This document shows positions 54,874-64,000 of a stretch of 64,000 bases of DNA, one piece after another. The notes under the pieces are model-generated. The model had not been told where the DNA came from. It searched no databases and worked only from the letters and a program-made list of their open reading frames with translations. Each line of letters starts with the position of its first letter. The first letter of the stretch is position 1. Source of the stretch: Deltaproteobacteria bacterium CG11_big_fil_rev_8_21_14_0_20_47_16 (GTDB lineage: Bacteria > UBA10199 > GCA-002796325 > 1-14-0-20-47-16); assembly GCA_002796325.1 (NCBI GenBank), contig PCXA01000007.1, positions 1 to 64,000 of the forward strand, written 5' to 3'. A program made the translations under genes and the position numbers.

Positions 54874-55259
54874 AAGGACTCAATATGCGCAATGGCGTCC
54901 ATTTCCACAAGGACATCTTTGGGAAGGCGCGCCACCTGTACGCAGGCGCGTGCAGGTTTATGACTACCGAATGCTGTGGCATAAATGTCATTAATCTTGG
55001 CGAAATCATCCATGTTGGCGACAAAGATGGTGACCTTGGCAACATCGTTCATGCTGCCACCCGCTGATTTTAATACCGCTGCCAAATTTTTCAGAACAAG
55101 GGCGGCTTGTTTTGCGGCATCGTTATTATAGAGCGCAAGTTCTCCAGTTGCGGGATCAATTGGGATTTGACCGGAGCAATACACAATATTGCCCACTTGA
55201 ATGGCTTGGTTGTAGTGACCCACTGCTTTGGGGGCGTTTGTTGTGTTGATTTCTTTCAT
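54870..55259 (-). CDS. ridA: RidA-family enamine/imine deaminase
   Basis: 129 aa, the family length. GHYNQAIQVGNIVYCSGQIPIDPATGEL, NLAAVLKSAGGS and the catalytic-Arg segment KPARACVQVARLPKDVLVEMDAIA are clear. It hydrolyses reactive enamine/imine products of PLP enzymes. It is the first gene of the ridA-namZ pair. Confidence 0.95.
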   Translation of the reverse strand: MKEINTTNAPKAVGHYNQAIQVGNIVYCSGQIPIDPATGELALYNNDAAKQAALVLKNLAAVLKSAGGSMNDVAKVTIFVANMDDFAKINDIYATAFGSHKPARACVQVARLPKDVLVEMDAIAHIESL

Positions 55260-55283
55260 GAGCGATCTCCGTTGAAAACAAAA

Positions 55284-55316
55284 AGGCCGTCCGCTCTTTT
55301 CTATATCGGACGGCCT
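55284..55316 (-). terminator. Intrinsic terminator after the small Lys/Ala-rich protein gene
   Basis: AGGCCGTCCG (55284-55293) pairs with CGGACGGCCT (55307-55316) across 13 nt, followed on the minus strand by TTTTGTTTT. It separates the 55337-55588 gene from ridA. Confidence 0.88.
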
Positions 55317-55336
55317 CTTCTTATAGCAAAAAATAA

Positions 55337-55588
55337 TTACTCAGCGACTTTTTTCTTCTTAGCTTTCTTTGCAACTTGAGCGTCGGTATCAGCTGGTTGT
55401 GCCTTGTCAGCTACTGCATCAGTGGCTTTCTTGGCGGCTGCATCGGTTGCTTTGTCGGTTGCCTTGTCTGCTGCTTTGTCAGCGGTTTTGCTAGCAGCAT
55501 TTTGCATGGTGTTGCCTAAATCTGCAAAGCTCACATAGCTAACGCCCATGACTGCGGCGGCGACTGCGATTGCGATGATCTTTTTCAT
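55337..55588 (-). CDS. Small exported Lys/Ala-rich repeat protein
   Basis: 83 aa with a signal peptide (IIAIAVAAAVMGVSYVSFA). The mature part is a run of four-residue ADKA/TDKA repeats (SKTADKAADKATDKATDAAAKKATDAVADKA) forming a long amphipathic helix, then a basic end. Such sequences occur in envelope-spanning or stress proteins, but no family is assigned. It has its own terminator. Confidence 0.7.
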   Translation of the reverse strand: MKKIIAIAVAAAVMGVSYVSFADLGNTMQNAASKTADKAADKATDKATDAAAKKATDAVADKAQPADTDAQVAKKAKKKKVAE

Positions 55589-55675
55589 GTATATTCACCC
55601 CCTTTCATATGAGAATGAGCGGGCGCATAGAGCAAGTGTCAGGTGAAATCAAGCGCCATTATCAATATTTTTGGA

Positions 55676-57295
55676 CTAGTTTCGAACCCGGTTTTTTACC
55701 ATATTCCAAGGGGTTAACTGGGGTCCAGCGCCTTCGATATAAATGTACTGCCAAGGGTGGCTGTCCAATAAGTTCCCGTAATACCCCTTAATTTCGGGCT
55801 TGATGAGATAGTCCTTATTGTTTTGCAATAATGTAATGATGGGCGTTTCATCTAGCAGAATCGCCTCGGCCTGACTCAAAAGTTGTAGGCGCTTTTGTGC
55901 ATTGGGTTCCAGTCGGGCCTGGGAAATGAGCTTGTCATATTGGGCATTTCCCCAATTACTAAAATTGCCAGTTGAATGGGTGGTCAGCATGTCCAAAAAT
56001 GTCATGGGGTCCAAGTAATCACCAACCCATCCTTGGCGGCAAAGAGACGGAAATGTCTTTTGTTGTAGGTCTCGAATCCAAGACTTCCACTCCTCGTTGT
56101 GAAGTGTGGCATTGACCCCAAGGTTTTGTTTCCACATCTGTTGAACCACTTGGGCAACGGTTTTACGCTTTTCGTGCGTGTTATATAAAATTTCGACCGG
56201 GAGTGTTGTCGGATCTACGCCCGCCTCTTTCAATAGCTTGCGTGCACCTTCTGGATCAAATTGGGGTGCATTGCTAGGAGATGTGTAGCCCGGAATGCCC
56301 CGTACCACAAATGCACTTAAGGGTTCATCCACACCATATAAGAATTGGTCGGCCAATGTTTTGCGATCAATGGCCATGGCGAGTGCGCGACGCACGCGTT
56401 TATCTTTGAGCTTGGGATTGGTAACATTGATCCAGTAATACTCATTTGCAAACCAAGGTGACTTTCTATAATCGGGCCGCGTGCGGAGTGAGGGAATTTT
56501 GGAGGGCGGAAGATACCATGCCACATCCAATTGCCCATCTTCGTACATCTTGAGTGCAGTTTCTTGGTCTTCTACAGGCCAGAATCGAATTCCATCTAAT
56601 TTGACCGTATCTTTATTCCAGTAAGTGGGGCTTTTGGTGACGGTGGCATATTTGTGAGGAGTCCAATCTTTCAAAATAAAGGGACCATTGCCGACAATAT
56701 TTTCGGGCCGCGTCCATGAAGACCCATACTTCTCAATGGCCTGCCGCGGTGTGGGCAGATAGGTCATGTGGGAAGTGAGGTAGTCCATGTAGGGCACAGG
56801 GTATTCCAGCGTGATCACCAAAGTTTGGGGATCCTTGGCTTTGACGCCAAGCAGTTTGGGGTCCGTGATCTTGCCCGTATTAAATGCCTCGGCATTCTTG
56901 ATGGGATAGAGCATGGATGAAAATTTGCCGCCCGTTTTGGGATCTAAGAGTCGTGTGTAAGAATAGACAAAATCGGCCGCTGTGACCGGCGTGCCATCAC
57001 TCCACTTGGCATCTTTGCGGAGATGATAGGTGTAGGTTTTGTTGTCAGCTGAATGTTCCCATTTTTCGGCGACACCGGGGTGTGGGCTTAAATCTTTGGG
57101 ATCATAAACTGTCAAACCTTCGAAGAGAGCAAAGATATATAACATCTCCACGTTACCGGTTGCCAGATTGGAATCCAGCGTCTCAGGCTCTGCATTGCTG
57201 TGCATATTCAAATAGCGCTCTGCATGTGCAGAAGATGCGCCGCATATGACAGCGAGCGCAAGCAATAGAGCGATCATGTATCGTCGAATCATCAT
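55676..57295 (-). CDS. oppA: Oligopeptide ABC transporter, substrate-binding protein (OppA-like, copy 1)
   Basis: 539 aa with a signal peptide (MIALLLALAVICGASSAHA). The peptide-binding-protein signatures are EPETLDSNLATGNVE, GLTVYDPKDLSPHPGVAEKWEHS, DAKWSDGTPVTAADFVYSYTRLLDP and ALAMAIDRKTL. It captures oligopeptides in the periplasm for the OppBCDF permease encoded divergently at 58989. It is a close paralogue of the next gene and lies 3 bp downstream of it in one transcription unit. Confidence 0.93.
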   Translation of the reverse strand: MMIRRYMIALLLALAVICGASSAHAERYLNMHSNAEPETLDSNLATGNVEMLYIFALFEGLTVYDPKDLSPHPGVAEKWEHSADNKTYTYHLRKDAKWSDGTPVTAADFVYSYTRLLDPKTGGKFSSMLYPIKNAEAFNTGKITDPKLLGVKAKDPQTLVITLEYPVPYMDYLTSHMTYLPTPRQAIEKYGSSWTRPENIVGNGPFILKDWTPHKYATVTKSPTYWNKDTVKLDGIRFWPVEDQETALKMYEDGQLDVAWYLPPSKIPSLRTRPDYRKSPWFANEYYWINVTNPKLKDKRVRRALAMAIDRKTLADQFLYGVDEPLSAFVVRGIPGYTSPSNAPQFDPEGARKLLKEAGVDPTTLPVEILYNTHEKRKTVAQVVQQMWKQNLGVNATLHNEEWKSWIRDLQQKTFPSLCRQGWVGDYLDPMTFLDMLTTHSTGNFSNWGNAQYDKLISQARLEPNAQKRLQLLSQAEAILLDETPIITLLQNNKDYLIKPEIKGYYGNLLDSHPWQYIYIEGAGPQLTPWNMVKNRVRN

Positions 57296-57298
57296 AAC

Positions 57299-58903
57299 TT
57301 ACCCCTTCTTAAATTGTTTGCGAATGGATTGCCATGGGGCTGTGGTATCATCGCCGTCGATGAATACAAACTGCCATGGATGGACATCTAGACTGTTGCT
57401 GTAATAGCCTTTGACATATGGTTTGATCATGAAATCTTTGTTCTGCTGCATAATAGGAACGAGTGGCACCTCTTCAATCAAAACGGCTTCTGCGTCATGG
57501 AGTTGTTGGTTGCGTTTGGCGACGTTGGATTCATTTTGGGCTTGGTTAATGAGCGCATCATACTTAGCACTGGACCAGTTGGAATAATTTTGTGGGCTCG
57601 CGCTGGTCATGTTTTCCAAAAAGGTCATCGCATCTGGAAAGTCGCCGCCCCATGCTGCGCGACAGATCATAAAGTTCTTCTGCTGCATGTCCTTAAGATA
57701 AGATTTCCATTCTTCGTTGTGGAGTGTGGCATTGACACCCAAATTTTGCCGCCACATTTGTTGAATGACTTCAGCAATGCTCTTGTGAAGATCCATGGTG
57801 TTATACAAAATTTCGATTTGCAAGCTGGCGGGATCTACACCCGCCTCCTTCAACAATGCCTTGGCTTTGACGGGGTCAAACGTAAATCCACTGAGTGGGG
57901 TGTAGCCGGGAATACCAGGTACAGAATAATTACCAGATGGGGAGTGTAAACCGTGGAGATACTTTTCAGTCAAAGTCTTGCGGTCAATGGCTAGTGCCAG
58001 TGCTGTGCGCACCCGTACATCTTTGAGTTTGGGATCTTGGGTGTTGAGCCAGTAGTAGTAGCTTGAGAGTTGCGGTGCTGAACGATAGTCTGGATGGCTG
58101 CGCAATGCCGGCGCCTTGGAGACGGGTAGATTCCACAAGACATCCAGCTGGCCCCCTTCAAACATTTTGAGTGCTGTCTCGTTGTCTTCAATGGGTAAAA
58201 AATTGATGCCGGAGGCCTTGATGGCCGACGCATTCCAATAGCGATGGTTTTTAACGACAGTAATCGTCTTTTGAGGAACCCATTCTTTCAACATAAAAGG
58301 TCCACTCACCACAATGTTCTCTGGGCGCGTCCACCTGTTGTCATGTTTGGCAATGGCTTGCTGGGGAACTGGAAAGAATGGGTAGTGAGACGTCATGTAT
58401 AAAAAGTAGGGTGCGGGGTGATTGAGGGTAAGGACAAGTGTGTGGGGATCCCTGGCTTTAACACCCACTGTCTGAAAGTCTTTGGTCTTGCCGGCATTGT
58501 AGTCTTGTGCGCCCTTAAGGATAAACAGGTGATGCGCAAAGTGTGCACCGGTGTTGGGGTTCAGCATCCGCTCATAGGAATAGACAAAGTCTTGGGCGGC
58601 AATGGGGGTACCATCACTCCACTGGGCATTGTTGCGGAGAAAAAAGGTGTAGGTTTTTCCATCAGGCGATACGGTCCAGCGTTCTGCAATTCCAGGCACA
58701 GCAGTCATCTTTTGTGGATGGTAAATCGTGAGTCCTTCGAACATGGATGTTAGCACGCGATGCTCAACATTGCCCGATGCCATGCCCGGATCAATAGTTT
58801 CTGGTTCTGATCCACTATGAATGTTGAGGTAACGATCTGCTGATTGCGCAGGAAAGGAAGCCAAGGAGAGAAACACTATGAGAAGTGCCGTAAGTTGTTT
58901 CAT
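57299..58903 (-). CDS. oppA: Oligopeptide ABC transporter, substrate-binding protein (OppA-like, copy 2)
   Basis: 534 aa with a signal peptide (LLIVFLSLASFPAQS). It shares the OppA layout and many identical segments with the neighbouring copy (EPETIDPGMASGNVEHRVLTSMFEGLTIYHP, LALAIDRKTLTEKYLHG, HSSIAEVIQQMWRQNLGVNATLHNEEWKS-like tail), so the two arose by tandem duplication. It is divergent from oppB across an 85-bp spacer. Confidence 0.93.
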   Translation of the reverse strand: MKQLTALLIVFLSLASFPAQSADRYLNIHSGSEPETIDPGMASGNVEHRVLTSMFEGLTIYHPQKMTAVPGIAERWTVSPDGKTYTFFLRNNAQWSDGTPIAAQDFVYSYERMLNPNTGAHFAHHLFILKGAQDYNAGKTKDFQTVGVKARDPHTLVLTLNHPAPYFLYMTSHYPFFPVPQQAIAKHDNRWTRPENIVVSGPFMLKEWVPQKTITVVKNHRYWNASAIKASGINFLPIEDNETALKMFEGGQLDVLWNLPVSKAPALRSHPDYRSAPQLSSYYYWLNTQDPKLKDVRVRTALALAIDRKTLTEKYLHGLHSPSGNYSVPGIPGYTPLSGFTFDPVKAKALLKEAGVDPASLQIEILYNTMDLHKSIAEVIQQMWRQNLGVNATLHNEEWKSYLKDMQQKNFMICRAAWGGDFPDAMTFLENMTSASPQNYSNWSSAKYDALINQAQNESNVAKRNQQLHDAEAVLIEEVPLVPIMQQNKDFMIKPYVKGYYSNSLDVHPWQFVFIDGDDTTAPWQSIRKQFKKG

Positions 58904-58988
58904 CGGACCGCGACGTGTATGAAGTTTTTTGCCACAGTGTCAATTGAAAATCGTTGACATTAATATAGGTAGGTCTTAGCTCCGTTAT

Positions 58989-59909
58989 GTGATCCGTTAT
59001 CTACTGCAACGTTTGTTTGGAATTGTGATCGTGGTGTGGGTCATCATGACGGTGTCTTTCTTCATGATCCGCATTGCCCCCGGCGGTCCATTCGACATGG
59101 AACGCAGTCTTCCGCCCGATATCCTCCGCAACATTGAAGCCAAGTACCATATGAACGAACCCCTCTATCAGCAGTACTTCCGCTATTTGGGGGACATTGT
59201 GCTGCACGGGGATTTGGGTCCGTCGTATAAGTATTCCGATCGTAGCGTGAACGAATTCATTGAAGAAGGCCTGCCAGTGACACTTACACTGGGTGCGTAT
59301 GCGCTGATCTTTGCATGTATGATTGGCATCTTCAGTGGTGTGATGAGTGCGCTCAAGCACAATACGCGCTGGGACTACACCTTTATGGGAATTGCCATTC
59401 TGGGAGTGTCAATTCCAGACTTTGTGTTGGGGCCGCTCCTGCAGCTCTACTTTGGTTTGGATCTGCGCTGGTTTCCCGTCGCTGGTTGGGAAGGGTTGAG
59501 TTATTATGTCCTTCCATCCATTACACTGGGATCCATGTATGCCGCGTCTATTGCACGGCTAACCCGTGGTGGCATGTTGGAAGTTACTCGCCAGGATTAT
59601 ATTCGTACGGCCTATGCCAAGGGGTTGCCTGGGCGACTGGTCGTGATCCGCCATATGTTGCGTGGGGGCTTAATGCCAGTGTTGACCTATATGGGTCCCG
59701 CCACTGCATCGATTTTGTCAGGGTCACTGGTGATTGAAAAAATCTTTAATATCCCCGGTCTCGGTCGGCACTTTGTAAATAGTGCACTTAATCGTGATTA
59801 CACGGTTACGTTGGGTATGGTCATTTTTTATAGTGCTTTGATTCTGCTCTGCAATTTTGTGGTGGACGTGTTGTATTCCTTCTTTGATCCGAGGGTTCGA
59901 AACGCATGA
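58989..59909 (+). CDS. oppB: Oligopeptide ABC transporter permease (OppB)
   Basis: 306 aa with a GTG start and six hydrophobic segments. It begins MIRYLLQRLFGIVIVVWVIMTVSFFMIRIAPGGPF, the usual OppB start, and has the EAA-type coupling loop RQDYIRTAYAKGLPG. It forms half of the membrane channel. The first gene of oppBCDF; it overlaps oppC by 4 bp. Confidence 0.96.
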   Translation: MIRYLLQRLFGIVIVVWVIMTVSFFMIRIAPGGPFDMERSLPPDILRNIEAKYHMNEPLYQQYFRYLGDIVLHGDLGPSYKYSDRSVNEFIEEGLPVTLTLGAYALIFACMIGIFSGVMSALKHNTRWDYTFMGIAILGVSIPDFVLGPLLQLYFGLDLRWFPVAGWEGLSYYVLPSITLGSMYAASIARLTRGGMLEVTRQDYIRTAYAKGLPGRLVVIRHMLRGGLMPVLTYMGPATASILSGSLVIEKIFNIPGLGRHFVNSALNRDYTVTLGMVIFYSALILLCNFVVDVLYSFFDPRVRNA

Positions 59910-60808
59910 CGCTATCGGCAACAACAGTAGACGAGAGTGGCCACTTGGTGGGCACTGAAAAGTCCAGCAGCCTGTGGAAGGATGCAATTCGTCGTCTGAT
60001 GAAAAATCGGATGGCGGTGGTGAGCCTAATTTTTCTGGGCGTGTGTATTGTCTTGGCGCTTTTCACACCTTGGGTTGCACCTTACTCATTTGAAGCGATC
60101 GATTATCATTTAATTGGTCAAGCACCCAGTTGGTCGCATTGGTTTGGCACGGATGTCTTGGGTCGCGATCTATTCACACGCACTCTTTATGGCATGCGCA
60201 TTTCACTGGCAGTGGGTGCGATTGCAACCCTTGTAAGTTTTTTCATTGGCATTACATGGGGTGCTGTCTCTGGATTTGTAGGTGGTAAAGTTGACTACGT
60301 CATGATGCGTTTTGTCGATATCATGTACAGCCTACCATATATGTTCTTTGTGATTATCTTGATGACCATTTTTGGTCGCAACGTATTCAATTTGTTTTTG
60401 GCATTGGGTGCCGTGCAATGGCTGACCATGTCGCGCATTGTGCGGGGTCAAGTGTTGTCGCTGAAGCATAAAGAATTTGTTGAAGCGGCGCGCTCCATCG
60501 GTTTGAGTAAGCGGGCCATTCTTTTTAAACACATTGTTCCCAATACGTTGGGGCCCGTGATCATTTATGTCACGCTCACCATCCCACGTATTATTTTGGA
60601 AGAAGCCTTCTTGAGCTTTTTGGGTTTGGGTGTGCAGCCGCCAATGGCAAGCTTGGGATCGTTGGCGTCTGATGGTGCGCAAGGGATGGAGATGTATCCG
60701 TGGTTGATTATTTTTCCTGGTCTAACCCTGGCAGCCATTTTGTTTGCATTGAATTATCTGGGTGACGGATTGCGTGATGCCTTGGATCCGCGAATGGGGA
60801 GAGAGTAA
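59906..60808 (+). CDS. oppC: Oligopeptide ABC transporter permease (OppC)
   Basis: 300 aa. N-terminal cytoplasmic region, then RLMKNRMAVVSLIFLGVCIVLALFTPWVAPYSF, HWFGTDVLGRDLFTRTLYGMRISLAVG, and the coupling loop HKEFVEAARSIGLSKRAILFKHIVPNTLGP. It is the second half of the channel and is coupled to oppD by a one-base overlap. Confidence 0.96.
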   Translation: MTLSATTVDESGHLVGTEKSSSLWKDAIRRLMKNRMAVVSLIFLGVCIVLALFTPWVAPYSFEAIDYHLIGQAPSWSHWFGTDVLGRDLFTRTLYGMRISLAVGAIATLVSFFIGITWGAVSGFVGGKVDYVMMRFVDIMYSLPYMFFVIILMTIFGRNVFNLFLALGAVQWLTMSRIVRGQVLSLKHKEFVEAARSIGLSKRAILFKHIVPNTLGPVIIYVTLTIPRIILEEAFLSFLGLGVQPPMASLGSLASDGAQGMEMYPWLIIFPGLTLAAILFALNYLGDGLRDALDPRMGRE

Positions 60809-61794
60809 TGTCACTTTTGGATGTCCAAAACCTGACGACTGAATTTCGCATGCGCGATGGATTGGTGCGCGCGGTCAATAACGTCTCGTTTTCATTAGAG
60901 CCGGGGCAGGTGCTGGGCATTGTGGGTGAGTCGGGTTCGGGTAAAAGTGTGACGAACATGTCGCTGTTGCGATTGATTCCGCAGCCACCGGGTCGCATTG
61001 TATCAGGAACGGCCAAGTTTAAAGGAACAGATCTCTTGCAGATGCCAATGAATGAGTTGCGCAAAATTCGTGGCAAAGACATTGCGATGATCTTTCAAGA
61101 TCCCATGACGTCACTGAATCCATTTCTGCGCATTTCAACACAGATGTGTGAAGTGTTGGAAGTTCACGAAGGCCTTTCAAGTAAACTGGCACTCAAGCGC
61201 GCCATTGAAATGATGGAGGTTGTAGGTATTCCGGCGGCGGAACGACGCATTCATGATTATCCTCATCAATTTTCAGGCGGCATGCGGCAGCGTGTGATGA
61301 TTGCGATGGCGCTTTTGTGCAACCCATCACTTTTGATTGCGGATGAACCCACAACGGCGCTGGATGTGACTATTCAGGCACAGATCCTGGATCTTTTGGC
61401 CAAGTTGCGACGCGAGTTTAACATGGCCATGATCTTGATCACGCACAATTTGGGCGTGGTCGCAGGCGTGGCAGATAGTATTGCCGTGATGTATGCGGGA
61501 GAAGTGGTAGAACGTGCACCCACAGACCAACTGTTTGCACAGCCCACACATCCTTATACGCAAGGCTTGCTCAAATCAGTGCCGCGTCTGGATGAAACCA
61601 CGCGATCCAAATTGGCACCTATTCGGGATCAACCGCCCGATTTATCGCACTTACCGCATGGTTGTCCGTTTCATCCGCGATGTGATGCATGCATTGACAA
61701 GTGTCGGCATCATCGACCCCAGTTGGAATCTTGTGGTGATCGTCATGAAGCGGCGTGCTGGGTGACAGCGCCCGGTCATGGGAAGGCAACATGA
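60808..61794 (+). CDS. oppD: Oligopeptide ABC transporter ATPase (OppD)
   Basis: 328 aa. Walker A is GESGSGKS, the signature [10 protein letters not shown], Walker [12 protein letters not shown], and the C-terminal cysteine cluster [14 protein letters not shown] typical of OppD/DppD (often an iron-sulfur or disulfide site). It powers transport together with OppF. Confidence 0.97.
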   Translation: MSLLDVQNLTTEFRMRDGLVRAVNNVSFSLEPGQVLGIVGESGSGKSVTNMSLLRLIPQPPGRIVSGTAKFKGTDLLQMPMNELRKIRGKDIAMIFQDPMTSLNPFLRISTQMCEVLEVHEGLSSKLALKRAIEMMEVVGIPAAERRIHDYPHQFSGGMRQRVMIAMALLCNPSLLIADEPTTALDVTIQAQILDLLAKLRREFNMAMILITHNLGVVAGVADSIAVMYAGEVVERAPTDQLFAQPTHPYTQGLLKSVPRLDETTRSKLAPIRDQPPDLSHLPHGCPFHPRCDACIDKCRHHRPQLESCGDRHEAACWVTAPGHGKAT

Positions 61795-62774
61795 GTACAA
61801 AGCCCTTACTTGAAGTCCAGAATCTTGCGGTCCACTTTCCAGTGGAGTCGGGTGGCTTGTTGCGCAAACAAGTGGGACTGGTGCGCGCAGTCGATGACGT
61901 GAGCTTTCATATTAATGCCGGCGAAACGGTAGGTCTGGTGGGTGAGTCGGGTTGTGGCAAGAGTACGACCGGGCGTGCCATCATGCAGTTGATCGAAGCA
62001 ACAAGTGGCCGCGTCTTGTTTGAAGGAAAAGATTTGCGGCAAATGCCACACGCTGAACTCACTCATGCACGCCGCAATTTTCAAATGATCTTTCAAGATC
62101 CGTATGCCTCACTCAATCCACGTAAGACGGTGGGCGATGCGGTGGGTGAACCCATCAAACTCTTTGGAACAGCGGGTGGAAAATCCGTAAATGAACGCGT
62201 ACAAGAGGTCTTTCATATGGTGGGCCTCAATCCACGCTACATTCGACGCTATCCTCATGAGTTTTCGGGTGGCCAACGTCAGCGTATCGGCATTGCGCGT
62301 GCCTTGGCGGCAAATCCAAAATTGATTATTGCAGATGAACCCATCAGCGCGTTGGATGTATCGATTCAGGCACAGATTTTGAACTTGATGACGGATTTAC
62401 AGGAGCAATTAAATTTAACTTACCTGTTCATTTCGCATGACTTGGCCGCTGTGCGCCACATCAGTCAACGCATCATTGTAATGTATCTGGGTAAAATTGT
62501 GGAAGTGGCGTCTTACGAGGCGATCTACTCTTCTCCCAAACATCCATACACGCAGGCGCTACTCTCTGCTGTTCCAATTCCAGATCCAGTGGTGGAAAAG
62601 CAACGTCGCCGACAAGTATTGGTGGGTGATATTCCCAATCCCATCAATCCACCCACGGGCTGCGCATTTCATCCGCGTTGCCCTCTTGCAATGGCACATT
62701 GCAAAACAGTAACCCCTAAACTGCAGCAAACTGAATCCGGTCACTGGGTCAGTTGTCACTTATACGATAAATAA
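61791..62774 (+). CDS. oppF: Oligopeptide ABC transporter ATPase (OppF)
   Basis: 327 aa from the ATG overlapping the oppD stop. Walker A is GESGCGKST, the signature [16 protein letters not shown], Walker [13 protein letters not shown], and a C-terminal cysteine cluster [15 protein letters not shown]. It pairs with OppD in the ATPase dimer. It ends 9 bp before the convergent queF. Confidence 0.97.
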   Translation: MSTKPLLEVQNLAVHFPVESGGLLRKQVGLVRAVDDVSFHINAGETVGLVGESGCGKSTTGRAIMQLIEATSGRVLFEGKDLRQMPHAELTHARRNFQMIFQDPYASLNPRKTVGDAVGEPIKLFGTAGGKSVNERVQEVFHMVGLNPRYIRRYPHEFSGGQRQRIGIARALAANPKLIIADEPISALDVSIQAQILNLMTDLQEQLNLTYLFISHDLAAVRHISQRIIVMYLGKIVEVASYEAIYSSPKHPYTQALLSAVPIPDPVVEKQRRRQVLVGDIPNPINPPTGCAFHPRCPLAMAHCKTVTPKLQQTESGHWVSCHLYDK

Positions 62775-62783
62775 TTTTGGAAA

Positions 62784-63146
62784 TTAATTTGGTTTTTTGC
62801 CGTGTGTGGCGATGACGGACGTGGTGATACCACCACGTACCCAAAAGGCCGCAGTGACTTCCATCCAATGTGGCTTTGTAGCCGACACCAAATCGTTTAA
62901 GATTTGGTTGGTAACCGCTTCATGGAATGCGCCTTCGTTGCGGTAACTCCACAAATAGAGTTTCAAACTTTTGAGCTCAAAGCAGGTCTTGTCAGCAACG
63001 TATCGGATCGAAACGGTTGCGAAATCAGGCTGACCGGTCTTGGGACACAGGCAGGTAAACTCCGGACAGACGCACTCTATTATATAGGGCCGGTCGGGTT
63101 GGGGGTTTGGAAACGTATCAATGGTCTTGCTCGGTGATGTTGTCAT
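62784..63146 (-). CDS. queF: NADPH-dependent 7-cyano-7-deazaguanine reductase (QueF)
   Basis: 120 aa from the ATG at 63146 ([10 protein letters not shown]), preceded by GGAAGG; a longer start at 63191 is unlikely. The family core is [16 protein letters not shown] (catalytic C34, D41) and [21 protein letters not shown]-type [20 protein letters not shown]. It is the short unimodular form. It makes preQ1 in queuosine synthesis; a QueD-like gene occurs at 23467. Confidence 0.94.
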   Translation of the reverse strand: MTTSPSKTIDTFPNPQPDRPYIIECVCPEFTCLCPKTGQPDFATVSIRYVADKTCFELKSLKLYLWSYRNEGAFHEAVTNQILNDLVSATKPHWMEVTAAFWVRGGITTSVIATHGKKPN

Positions 63147-63241
63147 GGGAGCCTTCCTACCCAAGCGATTCTGGCCTGGCAATAAAAACATCGATGACGC
63201 TGCTTCACAAAGCTTCCAAACTTCGGTAGGATTACAAGTCT

Positions 63242-64000
63242 ATGGGGGATGGTAGAGAGCCATTATATGCATTGGTACTGGCGGGCGGTGGCGCCCGCGG
63301 GGCATATGAGGCCGGTGTCATCCATTATCTGAGGACACAGCTCCCTCCAAAAGCTGCCAAAAAGCGCTTTCAAATCTATTGTGGTTCTTCTGTGGGGGGC
63401 ATCAATACCACATTTTTAGCGGCATTGGCTGATTATCCCAAGGTACAGGGTGAAGAACTGCGCCATGTCTGGGAAACCTTGCGCCAGGAGGATATCTATC
63501 GTCGCGACTTGGCGGCGTTGGGTAGTTTTGGGCTCAGATCTGCGACAGGTGCGATATGGAATTTATTTCGACGCCAATCCAGCAATCCAACTCGCGGTCC
63601 GCACTTTAATGGATTTTTTGATACAAGCCCGTTTCCTGCATTTTTGAAACGCATTATTCCGTGGCAACATCTGCATCGGGTGGTGCGTGAAGGTATTGTC
63701 GGTGCAGTGAGTTTGACTGCCACCAATTTACATAATGGTAAGATGGAACTCTTCATCGATCACCATTCATCCATTGTCTATAGTGGCAACTACACTGCGC
63801 GCATGGGACCCTTGCATTGGGTACAGGCCATGGCGAGCGCCGCCATTCCCATCATGTTCAGTCCCGTCAAAATTGGCGGCATTTATTATGCTGATGGTGG
63901 TGTGCGCGCCAATACACCCATGTCGCCAGCCATTCATTTGGGTGCAGACCGTCTGTTGGTGGTGGGAATGCACAGTCAATCTGAAATTGCCTCATCAACA
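63242..64000 (+). CDS. Patatin-like phospholipase (3' partial)
   Basis: The frame runs off the window end after 253 codons without a stop. The oxyanion-type motif GGGARGAYEAGV is at about residues 16-27, the nucleophile motif is GSSVGG (Ser in GxSxG), and the Asp of the dyad is in YADGGVRANTP. It cleaves acyl chains from membrane lipids, and members of this RssA-like subset are often cytoplasmic. It is divergent from queF across 95 bp. Confidence 0.9.
   Translation, partial: MGDGREPLYALVLAGGGARGAYEAGVIHYLRTQLPPKAAKKRFQIYCGSSVGGINTTFLAALADYPKVQGEELRHVWETLRQEDIYRRDLAALGSFGLRSATGAIWNLFRRQSSNPTRGPHFNGFFDTSPFPAFLKRIIPWQHLHRVVREGIVGAVSLTATNLHNGKMELFIDHHSSIVYSGNYTARMGPLHWVQAMASAAIPIMFSPVKIGGIYYADGGVRANTPMSPAIHLGADRLLVVGMHSQSEIASST

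Overview
This is about 64 kb of Gram-negative chromosome with mid-range GC and very dense coding. Many neighbouring genes overlap by ATGA or by short convergent 3' ends. The gene content points to a deltaproteobacterial-type lineage (Myxococcota, Bdellovibrionota or relatives). That inference rests on Asp-rich repeat and LamG-like surface proteins, an OmpA protein with thrombospondin type-3 repeats, a DUF6178 protein, a B12-dependent ribonucleotide reductase, a serine palmitoyltransferase-like enzyme paired with a GNAT acyltransferase, and hpnCDE squalene genes. I cannot name a species. No rRNA, tRNA, CRISPR array, phage module or transposase gene is visible.

Layout. 1-7.7 kb holds cell-surface proteins (a repeat/LamG protein cut by the window edge, a lipoprotein metalloprotease, a TSP3-OmpA giant) plus an rRNA methyltransferase-like gene. 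7.8-12.6 kb is a PilZ-TolC-RND efflux operon without an adaptor gene. 12.7-18.1 kb has YqgE, a zinc alcohol dehydrogenase, a probable ceramide-synthesis pair (SPT-like + GNAT) and a DEAD-box helicase. 18.3-22.1 kb has an antiporter, an outer-membrane protein and a beta-helix-like exported protein. 22.1-25 kb has tryptophanase and a three-gene pterin cluster (folB, pteridine-reductase-like SDR, QueD-like). 25-28.7 kb is nrdJ with a well-built control region: two NrdR-type boxes around a promoter and DnaA boxes upstream. 28.7-35.6 kb has DoxX, a YgjP-type peptidase, hpnCDE and a metal permease. 35.7-38.2 kb has divergent greA and serB plus a methyltransferase. 38.6-44.8 kb has a small TauE-like protein, an APC permease overlapping an EIIA gene, a beta-CASP nuclease and two cell-wall enzymes. 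44.9-53.2 kb has argGH, DedA, DUF6178, an M42 peptidase, a DMT exporter and unknowns. 53.7-63.1 kb has NamZ-like, RidA, a small Lys/Ala-rich exported protein, a complete oligopeptide ABC transporter with two binding proteins, and queF. The window ends inside a patatin-like phospholipase.

The most unusual content is a pair of non-coding elements, 38235-38639 (405 bp) and 53240-53693 (454 bp). Each is bounded by a perfect inverted repeat (19 and 17 bp) and is filled with nested inverted repeats in a two-branch layout. They share a 41-nt core (36/41 identical) inside the right-hand branch, while the surrounding stems differ in sequence but keep pairing. Their ends resemble XerC/XerD (dif-type) half-sites separated by 6 nt. 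They look like copies of one undescribed family of structured, probably mobile, DNA elements (or of a structured RNA) that settle at gene 3' ends. Other points worth attention are the NrdR/DnaA control region of nrdJ, a terminator-like hairpin in the greA leader, the apparent fusion of an anchored surface protein to an OmpA barrel, and the putative ceramide-synthesis gene pair.
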